DNA from: Halopelagius longus
GTDB lineage: Archaea; Halobacteriota; Halobacteria; Halobacteriales; Haloferacaceae
Direction of reading: 5' to 3'
Length of the DNA stretch: 64,000 bases
NCBI RefSeq assembly: GCF_900100875.1
Contig: NZ_FNKQ01000004.1
Location: 1-64,000 of the forward strand
The number at the start of each line of letters is the position of its first letter. The stretch's first letter is position 1. Made by a program: the position numbers and the translations under genes. The notes beneath the pieces are model-generated. The model worked only from the letters and a program-made list of their open reading frames with translations. It searched no databases and was not told where the DNA came from. Positions 1 to 9,000 of this stretch are shown here, piece by piece.

Positions 1-93
1 CCTAGAGAGAACGTATCTACCATCTATTTCTCCGCAGGTACGGTGATCTATGTTCTTTATTTCGTCTATTACCGGTACATAAGTGACAGATGA
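1..93 (+). CDS. C-terminal end of a membrane protein (partial, starts before window)
   Basis: A reading frame is open from base 1 and ends at the TGA at 91-93. Its ~30 residues finish with a strongly hydrophobic, tyrosine-rich stretch (GTVIYVLYFVYYRYISDR), which looks like a last transmembrane helix. The TGA overlaps the ATG of the next gene as ATGA, so the two are probably translationally coupled. Small Xre-type regulators of this kind often follow a DUF2178-like membrane protein in archaea and firmicutes. That identity is inference because the body of the gene lies outside the window. Confidence 0.6.
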   Translation, partial: PRENVSTIYFSAGTVIYVLYFVYYRYISDR

Positions 94-281
94 ATAACGA
101 ATTGAAGGTATATCGTGCGAAGCGGGACCTCACACAGGGAGAGCTCGCCAAAGAGGTCGGAGTGACCCGGCAAACGATTAATGCAATCGAAACGGGACGT
201 TATGACCCTTCACTCGACCTTGCATTCAAGCTTGCAGAATACTTTGACTGTTCAGTAGAGGACCTTTTTACACGGGAATGA
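90..281 (+). CDS. Small Xre/Cro-CI family HTH transcriptional regulator
   Basis: This is a 63-residue protein that is essentially one helix-turn-helix domain. The recognition region reads LTQGELAKEVGVTRQTINAIETGRYDPSL (about residues 14-42), the hallmark of the YozG-like compact regulators. It probably binds DNA as a homodimer. The ATG overlaps the stop of the upstream membrane-protein frame, so the pair is likely one transcript, and the membrane partner may control the regulator. Length and motif are typical of the family. The target is unknown. Confidence 0.9.
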   Translation: MNNELKVYRAKRDLTQGELAKEVGVTRQTINAIETGRYDPSLDLAFKLAEYFDCSVEDLFTRE

Positions 282-350
282 CTGTCGATAGCTTTTCTCG
301 ATATGACGCTCTACGTTAGACCATCGTAAAGCCCGAACAAGTGAGAAGGG

Positions 351-1151
351 TCAAGCAGTCGCTTCGAGTTCCTCGTTCCACTCGGTTTCGAAGAGTTGTG
401 AGTCACACGCCGTGCATGATGCCGCGATGACATCGTATGATCGGCAGCACGACTCCACAACATCATCTTCAAGCCGTATATCACCTTCACAGGCAGGGCA
501 TTTCTCAAGGAAAACGCGGAGACTCATTAGTATTCTCGCCTTTTCGGCGAAGGTCATCTTCTTCCAACTCGGTGACCGCTGCACGAGTTCGTTCGCAGCA
601 GCAACGTCAGCAGTTATCGCTGCTGTAGAATCCCACTGACCGACCACTTCGCCATTTTTATGAGCGATAACCGAATCACCGCTCTGCTCAAAGTTCAAGT
701 GGTTATTGACGCCGCTTATCGTGCTTCTAATTTCATTGATACCAGGGTTTGTAACGGACTGCATTCCACTGCGCCATGATTGTTCGAAACTCGAAGAGAG
801 TTCGAGGTCTGTCCCGTCCTCGGTGGGTTCGACGGCATTGCACTCTAGTAATACAGCTTCTGGATTCACTCTGACCTCTGTGTCAGAGGATCGGTTCGGC
901 GCCTCCTTGTCGAACCAGCGAAGGACCCCGTCCGGAACGTATCGCTTGGTAAGTTTTGGAGTACCCGGAACGAGATACCCGCGCAGGTAGATAGTAAGCA
1001 TGGAAGCGAGAAACACGGTTGGCCCGAGGACCGGCGAAATGATTGATGCGAGAACACTTATGAATATTGCGATTGCGGTATTAACGATTGTGCAGGGAGT
1101 ACATCGGTTTTTTCCGGTGTACTCCGGTTGTCGAAGCCGTTGGACTGACAT
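351..1151 (-). CDS. Membrane-anchored protein with C-terminal zinc ribbon, divergent from halocin-like gene
   Basis: This 266-residue protein (start taken at MSVQRLRQPEY; the frame stays open 22 codons upstream to 1217) is not a family I recognise firmly. Two hydrophobic segments lie near the N terminus (about residues 22-55). The rest is soluble and acidic, and the C-terminal ~50 residues contain CPAC, a CC pair and CTAC, which looks like a zinc ribbon. The gene is divergent from the ten-cysteine halocin-like precursor with only ~130 bp between the starts. A membrane protein beside a bacteriocin gene invites an immunity or export role, but nothing in the sequence proves it. Base composition is AT-richer than the sugar clusters, like its neighbour. 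Confidence 0.65.
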   Translation of the reverse strand: MSVQRLRQPEYTGKNRCTPCTIVNTAIAIFISVLASIISPVLGPTVFLASMLTIYLRGYLVPGTPKLTKRYVPDGVLRWFDKEAPNRSSDTEVRVNPEAVLLECNAVEPTEDGTDLELSSSFEQSWRSGMQSVTNPGINEIRSTISGVNNHLNFEQSGDSVIAHKNGEVVGQWDSTAAITADVAAANELVQRSPSWKKMTFAEKARILMSLRVFLEKCPACEGDIRLEDDVVESCCRSYDVIAASCTACDSQLFETEWNEELEATA

Positions 1152-1283
1152 CGTACGTAGCAAAACGGTCAGGCGAATATTAATGCATGGTCTGCTCAGC
1201 GAGTGATATTCGCACATGCCTCAATGGTTGGTTTTACTCATGGAATACATTGATACTGAAACCGTCTAATTTTCAATTGCAGC

Positions 1284-2168
1284 ATGTCGAAAGAACACGA
1301 TAGAGACAAACCGCAGGAGACGAAGAGTTCGCTAAATAGACGTAGTTTCGTCAAGGCTGTTGGCACATCCAGTATCGCAGTTGGGGCACTGGGTTCGCAG
1401 GTCGCTGCAGCGGAGCAAGCGACTGATTCGGATCTGGAACGTGCTCTTCACTCGCCAGGCGTCCAATCCATTCTCGACGAACTCAACGACCCAGAACTAG
1501 GCGAAGCGAAGCATCAAGTCCAACAACTGGACGGATCCAACTCAGAGCTAGAACTGGTGACGATCTCTGTGGAGTTCGGGAAGATCATCTATGCAGAGGT
1601 CGACAATCAGGAGAGTGCACAGTTCCACTTCGGGAACGATCTCAAAGGTTCGGTTCAGAACGAGCTACCGGACAAATATCAGGACTTCCCGAGCGGAAGT
1701 GACCCTCTACTCCTCGGCAAAGAAGATGACGTGGTCTTTCGAAGGTCCGCGACGAGTCAAGAGCGTGAGATTGTCGGGCAAATAGCCGACATCGACGACG
1801 AAGCGATGGTTACTACTGGATCCGATATCGACGACTTCCTCATCACGAAGAGCGACGAGTCGGCTCATTCATTCAACCTGACCTTCGAGGAAGAATTCGA
1901 CAGTACCACCGATGAACTGGGAGTCGATGTCTCCATCAATCAAAAGAGCGCAACCCTGAGCCCGCAGATCAGAACGCAGGAGCAGAACTGTGGTCCGGCC
2001 CTTGGAGACTGTCTCGCCTCGGGGGCAGGGTGTGCAGCGTGTTCAGGAACGTGTGCTGGTGCTCCGACCGGTATTGGTGCAGTCGCTTGTGCTGCCTGTC
2101 TCCAAGGGGTCTGTGTTGGAGTCGCAGGTGTAGAGTGTGCACAAGCATTCGGCGTTTGTCTCTCCTAA
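1284..2168 (+). CDS. Halocin C8-like peptide antibiotic precursor (Tat-exported preproprotein)
   Basis: This 294-residue protein starts with a Tat signal (NRRSFVKAVG, Arg19-Arg20, then a hydrophobic stretch ending AAAEQ). A ~180-residue acidic middle has no motif I recognise. The last ~60 residues are a Gly/Ala/Val-rich peptide with ten cysteines (residues 236, 243, 250, 253, 257, 269, 272, 277, 285, 292). Halocin C8 (HalC8) has the same plan: a ~283-residue Tat-exported precursor whose N-terminal part acts as the immunity protein and whose C-terminal ~76 residues, with ten cysteines, are the mature peptide. Family assignment rests on architecture and cysteine count, since I cannot align sequences here. 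The cleavage site is probably near residue 230. A Cys-rich structural protein is the main alternative. Confidence 0.75.
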   Translation: MSKEHDRDKPQETKSSLNRRSFVKAVGTSSIAVGALGSQVAAAEQATDSDLERALHSPGVQSILDELNDPELGEAKHQVQQLDGSNSELELVTISVEFGKIIYAEVDNQESAQFHFGNDLKGSVQNELPDKYQDFPSGSDPLLLGKEDDVVFRRSATSQEREIVGQIADIDDEAMVTTGSDIDDFLITKSDESAHSFNLTFEEEFDSTTDELGVDVSINQKSATLSPQIRTQEQNCGPALGDCLASGAGCAACSGTCAGAPTGIGAVACAACLQGVCVGVAGVECAQAFGVCLS

Positions 2169-2517
2169 CTGGACCACCATCCCTCGGTCCCTTAATTTTA
2201 AGAATGGGTAGTAGTTCAAATTGTTGTAAGAGGTTAAGAGACATCTCCCACATGCGATCGGAGCGACAGCTTACAGGCGGACCGCACGCCGGTTTGTCGA
2301 CGAAGGATAGCGATCTCGGAGGTCGTTACTATCAAACTAGTCGTCTACTGTCTCAGAGAGCGGCATGATTCCTTCTACCTGGTGATCCGCCCTACTCAGT
2401 AGATAATTAATTTCCTGAGCACGGCCTTCTCTGGTGGTGAGAGTAGGACGGATATCCTTGTGCAGAATACCAGCGGTGAATTTATACTCTACGGGAAAGA
2501 GAATCATATAGGATCAG
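2169..2517 (+). other. Intergenic region with promoter of the winged-helix regulator
   Basis: No convincing gene lies here. Just after the halocin-like stop there is an AT-rich stretch (ttaattttaag, about 2191-2201) that could serve as an archaeal U-rich terminator. A TATA-like element (ttatactct, about 2480-2488) lies ~35 nt upstream of the regulator start at 2518 and is its likely promoter. Confidence 0.4.
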
Positions 2518-3330
2518 ATGACAAAAAGAGAATTGACACGCTCGTCGACACCGTCACAAAGAAAGGAACAGTACGATACACTCCAGTTCTTTACCAGCTC
2601 TCCGAACCGATATCGTATTCTTGCTGCGCTGGAGCAGTGTCCTCGTACAGCCGATGGATTACAAAACACCATCGACTCACATCGGACGACTCTCCGTCGA
2701 AATATCCGAGAATTAGTGAAACGGGGTTGGGTCGATGAAGAATCTACGTCGAACCAATACCGGATTACTCCTACTGGCAGTCGGTTGAAGCGATTGCTTG
2801 ATTCACTGTTTGAAGAAGTAGAAAAAGTGAGACAGGCGAAATCTGTCCTCTCAAGGCTTCCCGAGGATATCGATCTAACCCCTGAAGCAATAGAAAATAA
2901 CGAAATAAGAACCAGCAGCCAGAGCACTCCTTTTTTGCCTCTAAATACTCTTATTGGTATTATTGACGATTCGAATGTGGTTAAGATATATACACCGTCA
3001 TTGAATCCACGTCTGCTCTCGGCTCTCGACAATCGAGAGCCGCTGAAAGAACTTGAATTCATAGGTAGAAAAAGTGCGTTTAGAATCGTTGAACAATCAG
3101 TAGTCGATTCTCTCAAAGAACCAGAAAGCCATAGAGTGCTCAGTGCCACCGAATTACCGACGTACGGTATCTGCTTGACTTCGGACAATGCATCATTAAT
3201 CACGTATAATGAGGAGATGCGGATGAGCAGTATCGTAGTCTCAGATGGTACAAATCAGCTATCCAACTGGCTTAATCAGCGATACGAGTCGATCAAGGCA
3301 GTAGTCGAAAGGGACAACGCCCTTGTGTAG
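2518..3330 (+). CDS. Winged-helix transcriptional regulator, FilR1-like
   Basis: A 270-residue cytoplasmic regulator. Residues ~22-85 form a winged helix (SSPNRYRILAALEQCPRTADGL, then RTTLRRNIRELVKRGWV and a wing ending YRITPTGSRL). The C-terminal half, with SALDNREPLKELEFIGR and the LPTYGICLTSDNASLITYNEE region, matches the ligand-sensing domain of haloarchaeal and methanogen regulators related to FilR1 (formerly DUF1724). It sits between the halocin-like gene and a secreted subtilase and may control either; no operator is visible. Codon use is AT-rich like the rest of the first 5 kb. Confidence 0.8.
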   Translation: MTKRELTRSSTPSQRKEQYDTLQFFTSSPNRYRILAALEQCPRTADGLQNTIDSHRTTLRRNIRELVKRGWVDEESTSNQYRITPTGSRLKRLLDSLFEEVEKVRQAKSVLSRLPEDIDLTPEAIENNEIRTSSQSTPFLPLNTLIGIIDDSNVVKIYTPSLNPRLLSALDNREPLKELEFIGRKSAFRIVEQSVVDSLKEPESHRVLSATELPTYGICLTSDNASLITYNEEMRMSSIVVSDGTNQLSNWLNQRYESIKAVVERDNALV

Positions 3331-3462
3331 CTCAGTATGGTTCACGGGGAATAATCTCCTGCTCGGTACTCTGAATCCGCTTCGTATACGATATTCACAT
3401 CGAGGTTCAAGAGCGTCGGAAACGCTGCTTTCGAGCCAGATACGAAAAATACAATATATTCT

Positions 3463-4872
3463 TTAGTGGATCCTTTTCAGAAGTCGCTTAAGATTAAGAT
3501 GACCGGCTCCGTGATACTTTGAGCCCCCCGGCCCACTAACTGCTGTCTCTTTGAGATATTCAGTTACTTCGTCTGGAGTGCTTCGGGGACGAAGAGAACG
3601 TATCAGAGCTATAGCACCCGCTACTTGTGGAGCAGCCATCGACGTGCCCGCTTTCCATCCATAGGCCGGAACGATCTCATCCGACTGAGTTCGCTTGTAT
3701 ATCGTCGAATACACGTAATCGAGATGCGCTTTAGGATTCGTGTCTCGGGACCCGGGTACGTAATTACCACCGGATGCACTGAGATCAATACCGTCCCCGT
3801 AGTTCGTAAATTCACTCGGATACGTTGACGGTTTTTCTAATCGATCCCCTTTGAGCCACTTCTGCTCGTTGTTATCGTGCTTGTCTCCCCAACCAAATCC
3901 AATCGGGCCAGTCGAAGCGACACTAAATATCCCATCAACCTCCGATGGGAGACTCACAATGTCTTCTTTACCAATGTCTACGGCACTATTACCTGCGGAA
4001 GTCACGATCAACATCCCGTTTTGCTTCGCGTAGTCGGCCACTCGACGATACGATTCTCTGATGAACGATGCATAGTATCCGGGGTTGAAAGGAGAGAATC
4101 CAAGACTGATATTCGCTACGTCACATCCTTTGTCTGCTGCGGCCATAATTGCAGCAAGGGTATCTCCAGTTGTTCCCCAAGCGTTTGAAAAAACGCGGAG
4201 AGCAACGATTTCTGTATTTGGTGCCGTTCCGAGAACCCCACCGGTTGGTCCAGTATTGCTGTTTGTAGCTGCAATAGTACCGGCCACGTGAGTACCATGC
4301 GACCCTGCGCCATTGGGACGGAAGTCGTATTCGTCAGAAGTGAAGTTCTCAGATAAGTCTTCATTCACTACAGACGTGAGATCGGGATGTTGATCGAATA
4401 CACCATCGTCGATGACAGCAACTCGTGTCCCTTCTCCTTTTGTTACATCGTGAATGAACTTACCTCCACCGGGTTTATCGGTGAGATCACCAACATTCTG
4501 CACTCGTTTGTCCCACTGGAATTCAGTATTCTTCGCAGGTCCGTCGTGGTTGTGATTTTCCCACTTCGTCTCAGTCGAGGGACCAGCGTATTCCGCTGCG
4601 GGCCCAGCATTATCCTGGGTAACTTCAAGATCAGGGACCATAGCTGTGCCTCTCTCTAGCTTTGATCGGTCCCCACTCACAACTAGCAGATCTATCTCGG
4701 GGAGATCGTGAATAATCGTTGTTCTTGAGGGAAGGTCGTTGCGAGATACCTCCTGAAGGTCAACTAAGTACCGTGATCTATGACTTCGGGAGCTTACTGT
4801 ACGGTTGCCAAAGCCAATCACTCCGGTTGCTCCGATAACCTGGAGGAACGCTCGCCGACTATGTTGTGTCAC
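3463..4872 (-). CDS. Tat-exported subtilisin-like serine protease (peptidase family S8, halolysin-like)
   Basis: A 469-residue secreted protease. The N terminus has a Tat signal (SRRAFLQVIG) followed by a ~120-residue propeptide-like region. The full catalytic triad is present: Asp155 in VAVIDDGV, His192 in GSHGTHVAG and Ser411 in GTSMAAPQVAG, with the oxyanion Asn in VTSAGNSA. The domain ends near the C terminus, so the C-terminal extension found in some halolysins is missing. Subtilases of this type degrade extracellular protein at high salt. It is convergent with the winged-helix regulator and ~1.3 kb from the halocin-like precursor, so it could also mature that peptide; this is inference. 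Confidence 0.92.
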   Translation of the reverse strand: MTQHSRRAFLQVIGATGVIGFGNRTVSSRSHRSRYLVDLQEVSRNDLPSRTTIIHDLPEIDLLVVSGDRSKLERGTAMVPDLEVTQDNAGPAAEYAGPSTETKWENHNHDGPAKNTEFQWDKRVQNVGDLTDKPGGGKFIHDVTKGEGTRVAVIDDGVFDQHPDLTSVVNEDLSENFTSDEYDFRPNGAGSHGTHVAGTIAATNSNTGPTGGVLGTAPNTEIVALRVFSNAWGTTGDTLAAIMAAADKGCDVANISLGFSPFNPGYYASFIRESYRRVADYAKQNGMLIVTSAGNSAVDIGKEDIVSLPSEVDGIFSVASTGPIGFGWGDKHDNNEQKWLKGDRLEKPSTYPSEFTNYGDGIDLSASGGNYVPGSRDTNPKAHLDYVYSTIYKRTQSDEIVPAYGWKAGTSMAAPQVAGAIALIRSLRPRSTPDEVTEYLKETAVSGPGGSKYHGAGHLNLKRLLKRIH

Positions 4873-6033
4873 GTCTTCATATTCGATCTATCACTTTTAA
4901 ATTTTTGTCATTTGGTGAAAATAGAGAGGGAATATCCAACGTACTGCAAATTCCTTGAGACGTGTCCGACTACTAGCGGTGACGTCCGGGTAGGATTCGT
5001 ATCGCTTGCATGGCCTCGTGAGGCGATACAGGATTCGGATTAGCAGCAAATCCCTTCTGAACCTTGCAACGACTATGCGCTGTTAGGCTAGTGCAGGCAT
5101 TACAACCATAGTACTGTAACATTAAAATAATCCGCAAAACATGAAGACGTTCCAACTGAACTGGAATTAGTCAAATACTGATAATGAGGGTGATTAGAGA
5201 TCCTTGTCTCGACCAGTTTCCAGTATTAAATAAAATCACAAAATACCGTCCAGCACTCGCCTTCGTCAATGAATATTCTATTTCGAGTAAATTGAGTCCA
5301 ACTGCTAGGAGACTTTTGTCAGTATCCATATGAAATTGGTTCCTGTACACACCCATACAATTATTTCCATCGATACTGCAGCTGGGTACCTTCACCCAAC
5401 CTAGCTAATCATATTAAATTCATCCCTCATACCGTGATAGATACATCTTTCCTGCGTGTATCATTTCACACTGGGAATATATTCGCCTACGACACCAGTT
5501 TTCCTGAGATCATACGAATAGTATTTGAAAATGTGCTCAACCTAATATTCTATCTCGTACATCTCGTAGAGAGCTGTCGCAACTCTACGAACAGGGCTAA
5601 CCCCCATAGCTTGTCCGAGTATAGCCCGTATCGGTTTCGACTGTGGAAGAACTATCGTCTTTGAGTTGGAGCTAATCGAGTACAGTTTGCGCTTTCGGTC
5701 GCGTCGTATCGGGACGAAGGTACAATATCACGCATATTATTAATTGTATAGCCTATTCTAAATTCCCCGTTTATCACCCTCCTCTTCCAGTACATCGACA
5801 CAGTCACGGCCGACGAGTTCTATCCACCCATCGACCAAGCTACGGATGCGATAGGAGACACCGGCCCTGACGATGTTCTGTAGCTAGCGTGGGCTCTCGC
5901 TCTCGAATGCGACCGGGGCGGGTCGCGAACTCTCTCTCGTCGCTCGTGGATCGATGCACGTCCACACGCTCCAGTTGGGAAGCGTGGGTGTCGAAATACG
6001 AACCGGCGAGCGGTATCGGCCGCTCAGTTCCCG
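4873..6033. other. AT-rich gene-poor spacer with a possible coding remnant
   Basis: No convincing gene in ~1.16 kb. At 5782-5883 on the plus strand a short frame reads LFQYIDTVTADEFYPPIDQ and ends in a stop. It looks like the natural C terminus of a vanished gene, but I cannot name it and it has no start. The AT-rich composition changes abruptly to GC-rich near 5.8 kb, which marks a boundary between the bacteriocin-like segment and the sugar cluster. Confidence 0.4.
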
Positions 6034-9000
6034 TCAATCAGTGTTCTCCTCACGGTCCCCTTTCTGGAGTCGCCGGGTCGCGAGTTCCATCAGATCGGAG
6101 TCGTCTGTGACCGGTCGGAGGGTGACAGAGAACGAAATCGGCTCCGGCCGCACCCGATACTCCTCGAACGGAGGAACCGGCGTTCCGCCGACTCCCGTTA
6201 CCGCGTGGTCGAGGTTGAACGCGACCGACCCTCGGTCTTCGAGTTCGTACACGTAGTCGGCCTCGGCGAGGTTCGACCACTGGTTGAGACTCACGTTCAT
6301 CGGCTCCTCGTCCGCAAATGCGGCGAGTCCCGTAGATTCGCCCGTGAGCGCCGCCCAGCGAGTTTCGGTCTTGTTGCCGTTGTCCGTCGGGGGGACGTAC
6401 GGCACGAACTGGTCGTCGATCGATCCAGCGTGCCGACCGAGTTTCATCCCCGACTTCCGATCGGGGTACGTCTCCTCCGGACCACGGCCGTACCACTCGA
6501 ACGTGCTGAACCGGTCGGCTACCTCGATCTGGAGACCGACCTTCGGGAGCCACTCCGACTCCCCGATTCCATCGACGAGGGGATCGTTCGGTTCTGCCGC
6601 CACCTCGACGGTCACGGCCCCGTTTCCGAACACACGGTAGTGATACGTCGTTGCAAAGCCGGGGTCGGAGTCGGCGTCGCCGACGGCGCGGCCCTCGACG
6701 GTCACGTCGACGACGCAGTCGTTCGCACGCGTAATGTCGACCGACTCGACCGCGTACTGTATCTCGTCCAATCCGAGCTTGCGCCACGTCTCCGCCACGT
6801 TCCCGCCCCAACTCGTCGACTCGTTCATGATCGGGGCGCGCCAGAAATTGAACAGCGGGCCGCGCTCGATGAGTTCCGTCTCGTTCGCACGCATCGAAGC
6901 GAGCGTTCCCGCCTCGCGGTCGAACGTGTACTCGAATCCCTCGCCCGACACGACCACGGAGCCGTCTGTCTCGGCCACCGATACCGTCGGCATCTCCGCG
7001 ACGTCGACCGTCTTCGGTTCGGGCACGTCGACCGGCACTTCGAACTGCGAGAACGCCACCTCGTGACCGCGCTCTGCCCACGGGGTCGAAGTAGAGAGTG
7101 CGAAGGAGATGGTGAGCGTGTACTCGGCCCCGGGTTCGTCCGAAGACGGCGTCTCGAACCCGTCGAGAGTCACAGGACGCGTCGCACCCGGCGGGATATC
7201 GAGCGAGAGTTCGCCGGACTGCACCGTCTGATCGCCGCACGCGAGTTCCCACCGGGCGTCCAACTCACTCAGCGACGTGAACGCGTGGTGGTTCGTGACG
7301 TACACCTCACCCGCGGTCAGGTCTCGTGCGGCGACCTTCACTGGCTGGTGGCACTGCTTGAGTTCCCACAGTTCGGGTTGGACTCGCCGGTCCGCCCAAA
7401 CCATCCCGTTGAGACAGAAGCTCCCGGCCGGTCCCTCGCGGTGGTAAAACTGGTACTGTTGCCCGTTGTCGGTGGTCGCGTTCAGCGACTGGTTGCTCCA
7501 CTCCCAGATGAACCCGCCTTGTAGACTGGCGTCTCGGAGGAGCGACTCGAACGTGTACGCCAGTACGGGGGCCTCTGCGGCGGTCGGAGACGCCGCCGCC
7601 TCCTTCGAGAGCGCGCGGTCGAAGACGCTGACGGAGTCGTAGGCCACGGTTTCGTCGCCCGACGTCTCACCGCCGATGTGAAGTGGTGCGTCCCCACCAT
7701 CGACCGATGAGAGCGAATGCTCGCTTCGAGCCAACCGCGACCCGTCGAGGTAGAGGTCGAGCGAGTCTGCGCGGCAGACGGCGACGAGCGTATGCGATCT
7801 GTCGTCAGTGAACGACGATGGGACCCGCCCCGCGACAGATGCCGCGCCACCGCCGACAGAGAATACGAAGCGACCTTCCTTGGTGACCAAGCGGAATGCG
7901 CCGCGCTTCGAGGCGAGTTCGACCGCGGCGTCGGTGTCGAGTCCCGCAACAGAGACGGCCACCGAGAACTCGACATCGGACGACGTGAGGTCGGGCGGCG
8001 ACTCGACAGTCACCCGGTCGTCGGGTCCGAGAGTGAGCGACGCGCCGTCCGCGGCGTCGTGAACGGCCGGCGCACCGACGACCGTGCCCTCGTTCCCGTG
8101 ACCCGACGCGTCCCGGGCGAGTCGGACCGGCGGTTGAATGTACTCGTTCCAGAATCGGTCGACTAGCCCGAGACTGTTCCCGTACGCGTGGTTGTACTCG
8201 CCCATCACGATCGGTCGAGTCGGGTCACCGTAATCGTACGTGCCGAATCTGGGGCTGTCTTTTAACTGGCCGTCCGCCGCCAGACTCACCATCGATTCGA
8301 CGTCGATGTACCGCGGACCGAGCATGTCGCAGAACTCGACTTCCCACCCGCCGATGTTGGGTTGATGGTACAGGAGGCGGTCCCCGGCGAGACCCTCGAC
8401 GTCCTTCTCGAACGTCTCGACGCTGTCGGTCTTGGGGAGTCGCGTCTCCTCCGTGGTTGTCGGAACGTACTCGTCGTCGGACCCGACTCCGAGACCGGCC
8501 ATGTGGAGGTGTTCGGCGGCGGTGCCGGCCTCGTTCCCGGTCGACCACGCGAACACGGAGGCGTGATTGCGGTCGCGAAGCAGCATCCGGCGGAACCGCG
8601 CGACCGCCTGGTCGTGATACGCCGTCGTCGATGCGAGAACGGGCTGATTCCAGTGCGTCTCGCAGTTGGCCTCGTCGACGACGTAAAGCCCGTACTCGTC
8701 GGCGAGACGGAGGAACGTGGGGTCGTTCGGGTAATGGGACGTACGGACGGCGTTGAGGTTGAACTGCTTCATCAACTCGATGTCCGTCCGCATCAGGTCG
8801 GCAGAGACCGTGCGCCCCGTCTCCGGGTCGACCTCGTGTCGGTTGGCGCCTCTGACGTTGACGGGCCGTCCGTTGACCCGAACTTGCGCGCCGCGGCGGC
8901 CGCGGTCGACGCTGTACTCTCTGAACCCCACTTTCTCGAGAGAGGCCTCCATCACGGCGCCGTCGGCCTCGCGGACGAGTTCCAGGGTGAGCGTATAGAG

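Noticed and set aside
6205-7524. Long plus-strand open frame (439 codons) opposite the GH2 gene
   Set aside because: Arginine-rich, no domain, and fully antisense to a well-supported enzyme; a by-product of high-GC codon bias.
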